From Ilumatobacteraceae bacterium (GTDB lineage: Bacteria > Actinomycetota > Acidimicrobiia > Acidimicrobiales > Ilumatobacteraceae), in contig JALRGJ010000055.1 in assembly GCA_023253435.1 (NCBI GenBank), positions 1 through 6,963 on the forward strand: DNA of 6,963 nucleotides, written 5' to 3'. The first letter of the stretch is position 1, and each line of letters starts with the position of its first letter. Under the pieces are notes generated by a model. It had not been told where the DNA came from. It saw nothing but the letters and a program-made list of their open reading frames with translations, and searched no databases. The translations under genes and the position numbers were made by a program. Positions 4,643 through 6,963 of this stretch are shown here, piece after piece.

Positions 4643-6634
4643 ATGACAACGTCACCCTCAGAGCTTCTTCAACAGCATCCACACGTTGAATTACTTACGC
4701 TTGATTTTTTCGACACTCTCGTGACTCGATCTGTGGCACAGCCAACACATGTATTTGGAGTCATGGAACAAGAACTCGTGAGCCGCTTTGGGTCTAGATG
4801 GAGGGGGTTTGCTCGCAAGCGTGTGTTGGCAGAGCAGCGCGCACGTGAGCATTCAGCACGCATTGATCCAATCAGAGACATTTCTTTTCAGGAAATTTTG
4901 ATTGAGCTGGAGAAAGCGCTGGATCTCACAAGAGATGAAGTCAACTTTGTGTCAGAACTTGAACATTTCACAGAAGTGCAACTCACTGTTCCCGTAGCTT
5001 TTGGACGAGAACTCACTCGCGAGGCTCAACTCCAAGGTCTGAAAATGTTGATCGTGAGTGACAACTACATGAGTTCTCGTCACCTTGTGGAAGTTGCCCA
5101 TGCGGCCGGATACTCATGGGTGACTCCCGACCACATTGTGGTGAGTTGTGAGCATGCTGGGTTAAAAGAGAACGGCGCATTGTGGAAGCAAGTGATTGCC
5201 CAAGCGAATGTTGCACCCGTAAAGGTTTTGCACGTTGGCGATCACGCAATTGCTGACGGTGAGGTTCCTGCATCGTATGGAATTCACACGCATGTCAATT
5301 CAGATATGCGCCGTGTGCACAGGGATATGCACAACACCTCGCCGGCTGTTATTCCGCTGTCTCGGCTAGAGGCACATATTCGTGATCAACGTGCAGGTGA
5401 TCAATGGGATTCTGCATTGTCGTTAGGTGCGGGACTTGTGGGATTAGTGGTTGCATCTCAGGTAGTTGATGCACTTCGCGTGTGTGAGCAGCGATATGTA
5501 ACCGCCGTTCATTTTGCTGCACGAGACGGCTGGTTAGCACATCAGGTGTGGAACTCGCTTCGAGAAAAACAGCCTTCGCTGCCACCTGGTTCCTATACCG
5601 CGTTCTCTCGTTCTGTGGTGTGGAGATCGGTGTTAACCACAATGACTCCAGAAATTGCACGTCGGTTCATGGGTGATGATGAAACCGTCACGCTTGAAAG
5701 ACTTGAGCGAAGAGTGTCGTGCTCACTGCGCGCCAACGTCTCTCCGTCAAAAGTATTGAATGCAGATGAAGCACGAGCGATTTTGGTGGAGAACGCAACA
5801 GAAGTTGTCGAGGCTTCTCGATCACTAAAACAGCGAGTGCTGGGGTACTTCTCTCGTCAAGGTCTGTTGAAAGATGGGCATCATCTCATTATTGATCTTG
5901 GATGGACGGGATCAACGCTTGCCGATATGGCTGATCTTCTCCGTTCAGAAATGGGAGATCGCATCTCATTAGAAGGGCGATTACTGGGCTTGTACTGGGA
6001 CGCATCGCCAAATAGGCGCCGACTTGCAATGACTGGTTTTGCAATGGATGAATTTCATCCAAACGATGACAATTTGCGATTGCTCGGGATCATCAAACTG
6101 CTAGAAGCACTTGTGACAGCGCCACATGGGTCAGTGGTTGATTATTTAGATGCTGAACATAACTATGAGCCGGTGTTGGCAGAGACCGCGCCCGAAGTAC
6201 ATGCGTACACAGTGCTTGTAGGAGATGTTGGAAAACACGCAATCGATACTGCGCTAGCAATTGTGAACGGAACACACCCAAGTGGAGTGACGGCAAACGA
6301 CATCACAGGTGACGCACTATGGGCTGCAATGATGCAGGTGGGTCACACTCCGCGACCCGATGAAGTGGAGGCGTTATCAGTGATTAGGCATGTCACTTCC
6401 ATTGATCATGAGGGCGAGGGAAGCCCGATCATTGCCCAGCCTCCAAAGTTTCCGCGCACATTTCCACCACAGCAACTCACTGGCGTATACGACGACCTCA
6501 TAAGACAGCACTGGTTACAAGGGACAGTGAGTAATTGGACCCAACGAAAGGGTGCTTCATGGATTCCATCCGTGATGTATGCCAAGTGGCCGTTCTTGCA
6601 TCCTCACTGGATGAACGATTCCGAGAGGATCTGA
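4643..6634 (+). CDS. HAD-family phosphatase-like protein with large C-terminal domain (COG5610-type)
   Basis: This 663-residue soluble protein has an N-terminal HAD domain with every catalytic motif intact: motif I DFFDT (21–25, nucleophile Asp21 and acid/base Asp24), motif II VSD (Ser139), motif III Lys175 in GLKENG, and motif IV GDHAIAD (199–205). A helical cap lies between motifs I and II (about 40–115). The C-terminal part, from about 250, carries FAARDGWLA (291–299), a YTAFSRSVVW segment (318–327) and IDLGWTGSTLAD (417–428), the pattern I associate with COG5610 proteins found beside glycosyltransferases. HAD enzymes usually hydrolyse phosphate esters through an aspartyl-phosphate. A sugar phosphate or glycan-linked phosphate is a reasonable but unproven substrate. 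The tail (635–659) is rich in Trp, Pro and His. There is no signal peptide or membrane segment. A distant GAAGAG (13 nt) is the only Shine-Dalgarno candidate; coupling to the upstream gene is likely. Confidence 0.85.
   Translation: MTTSPSELLQQHPHVELLTLDFFDTLVTRSVAQPTHVFGVMEQELVSRFGSRWRGFARKRVLAEQRAREHSARIDPIRDISFQEILIELEKALDLTRDEVNFVSELEHFTEVQLTVPVAFGRELTREAQLQGLKMLIVSDNYMSSRHLVEVAHAAGYSWVTPDHIVVSCEHAGLKENGALWKQVIAQANVAPVKVLHVGDHAIADGEVPASYGIHTHVNSDMRRVHRDMHNTSPAVIPLSRLEAHIRDQRAGDQWDSALSLGAGLVGLVVASQVVDALRVCEQRYVTAVHFAARDGWLAHQVWNSLREKQPSLPPGSYTAFSRSVVWRSVLTTMTPEIARRFMGDDETVTLERLERRVSCSLRANVSPSKVLNADEARAILVENATEVVEASRSLKQRVLGYFSRQGLLKDGHHLIIDLGWTGSTLADMADLLRSEMGDRISLEGRLLGLYWDASPNRRRLAMTGFAMDEFHPNDDNLRLLGIIKLLEALVTAPHGSVVDYLDAEHNYEPVLAETAPEVHAYTVLVGDVGKHAIDTALAIVNGTHPSGVTANDITGDALWAAMMQVGHTPRPDEVEALSVIRHVTSIDHEGEGSPIIAQPPKFPRTFPPQQLTGVYDDLIRQHWLQGTVSNWTQRKGASWIPSVMYAKWPFLHPHWMNDSERI
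6624..6629 (+). promoter_or_regulatory. Shine-Dalgarno for the LLM oxidoreductase
   Basis: AGAGGA lies inside the end of the HAD-domain gene and ends 9 nt before the ATG at 6639, a good spacing. It is the clearest ribosome binding site in the window and fixes the start of the downstream gene. It also implies that this gene is translated from a transcript reading through from upstream. Confidence 0.65.
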
Positions 6635-6638
6635 ATCA

Positions 6639-6963
6639 ATGAGTAGTCAGTCACTGATCATTGATCTACAACTCAATCAAGGTTCCGCACCATGGACTCT
6701 GTTACGTGACGCTGCTGTTGCCGCAGAGGATTCCGGTTTTTCTACTCTTTGGAATTTGGATCATTTTTCAGGCGACATGTTTCGCACTGAATCCATGATG
6801 GAGTGTTTCACAAGTTTGGCGGCTTGGGCAGAAGCAACATCAACAATTCAGCTAGGAACACTGGTGACAAACGTGACGAACCGAGCGCCGGGATTACTTG
6901 CAAACACGGTGAGCACGGTGCAAGAGATCTCGGGAAATCGAATGATTTTGGGTGTAGGTGCCG
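6639..6963 (+). CDS. LLM-class (luciferase-like) flavin/F420-dependent oxidoreductase, N-terminal part
   Basis: The first 108 codons of a luciferase-like monooxygenase-family protein run off the right edge. The opening strand LIIDLQLNQGSAPW (6–19) is followed by LRDAAVAAEDSGFSTLWNLDHF (22–43), the usual first helix and second strand ending in the conserved DH. The segment IQLGTLVTNVTNRAPGLLA (70–88), then TVQEISGNRMILGVGA (93–108), is the characteristic LLM core with the SGxRxxLGxG signature. Actinobacterial members often use coenzyme F420, but FMN-dependent members share this region and the cofactor cannot be told from this fragment. The gene starts 4 bp after the HAD-domain gene and has a good Shine-Dalgarno, so it is probably in the same transcript. 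A role with the glycan genes is not evident. Confidence 0.92.
   Translation, partial: MSSQSLIIDLQLNQGSAPWTLLRDAAVAAEDSGFSTLWNLDHFSGDMFRTESMMECFTSLAAWAEATSTIQLGTLVTNVTNRAPGLLANTVSTVQEISGNRMILGVGA

Noticed and set aside
5349..5660. Minus-strand open frame of 103 codons inside the HAD-domain gene
   Set aside because: It lies entirely antisense to a gene with intact motifs and has no recognisable domain.
1..6963. CRISPR array, insertion sequence, toxin–antitoxin or defence island
   Set aside because: No spaced repeats, transposase motifs, terminal repeats or defence-type domains were seen on either strand.

Overview
The window most likely comes from a free-living actinobacterium of intermediate GC content (roughly half), probably class Acidimicrobiia (Ilumatobacter-like aquatic lineages). 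The argument rests on four things: a NadD with an ANDPWQK segment, the gene order nadD – LCP-like protein – rsfS – tRNA-Ala, a short-N-terminus sigma-70 factor with actinobacterial region 2 wording, and an F420-type luciferase-like (LLM) protein. Several starts are GTG, Shine-Dalgarno sequences are mostly weak or absent, and TANNNT boxes lie just upstream of some start codons. This fits the leaderless transcripts common in actinobacteria. The taxonomic call is inference and no homology search was possible.

Left part (1–524): the N-terminal 108 codons of a primary-like sigma factor are read on the minus strand off the left edge. A 200-bp divergent intergenic region follows. It holds an imperfect 23-bp palindrome (358–380), a nested inverted-repeat block (441–485) and a probable leaderless promoter for nadD (513–518).

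Centre-left (525–2870): a tight plus-strand operon encodes nadD (NAD synthesis), a membrane-anchored LCP/LytR-like protein that appears to have lost its catalytic residues, and rsfS (ribosome silencing factor). The genes are joined by two identical 4-base GTGA stop/start overlaps. tRNA-Ala(GGC), with its own candidate promoter, follows rsfS.

Centre (2884–3692): an alpha/beta-hydrolase on the minus strand converges on the tRNA and diverges from the next plus-strand unit across a 47-bp gap.

Right part (3690–6963): a family 2 glycosyltransferase lies 2 bp from a 663-residue protein with an N-terminal HAD phosphatase-like domain and a large C-terminal domain of the COG5610 type. An LLM oxidoreductase begins 4 bp later and runs off the right edge. 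The GT2/HAD pair looks like a small surface-glycan module. It and the degenerate LCP protein are the parts most worth following up. I see no mobile element, CRISPR array, toxin–antitoxin pair or recognisable defence system.
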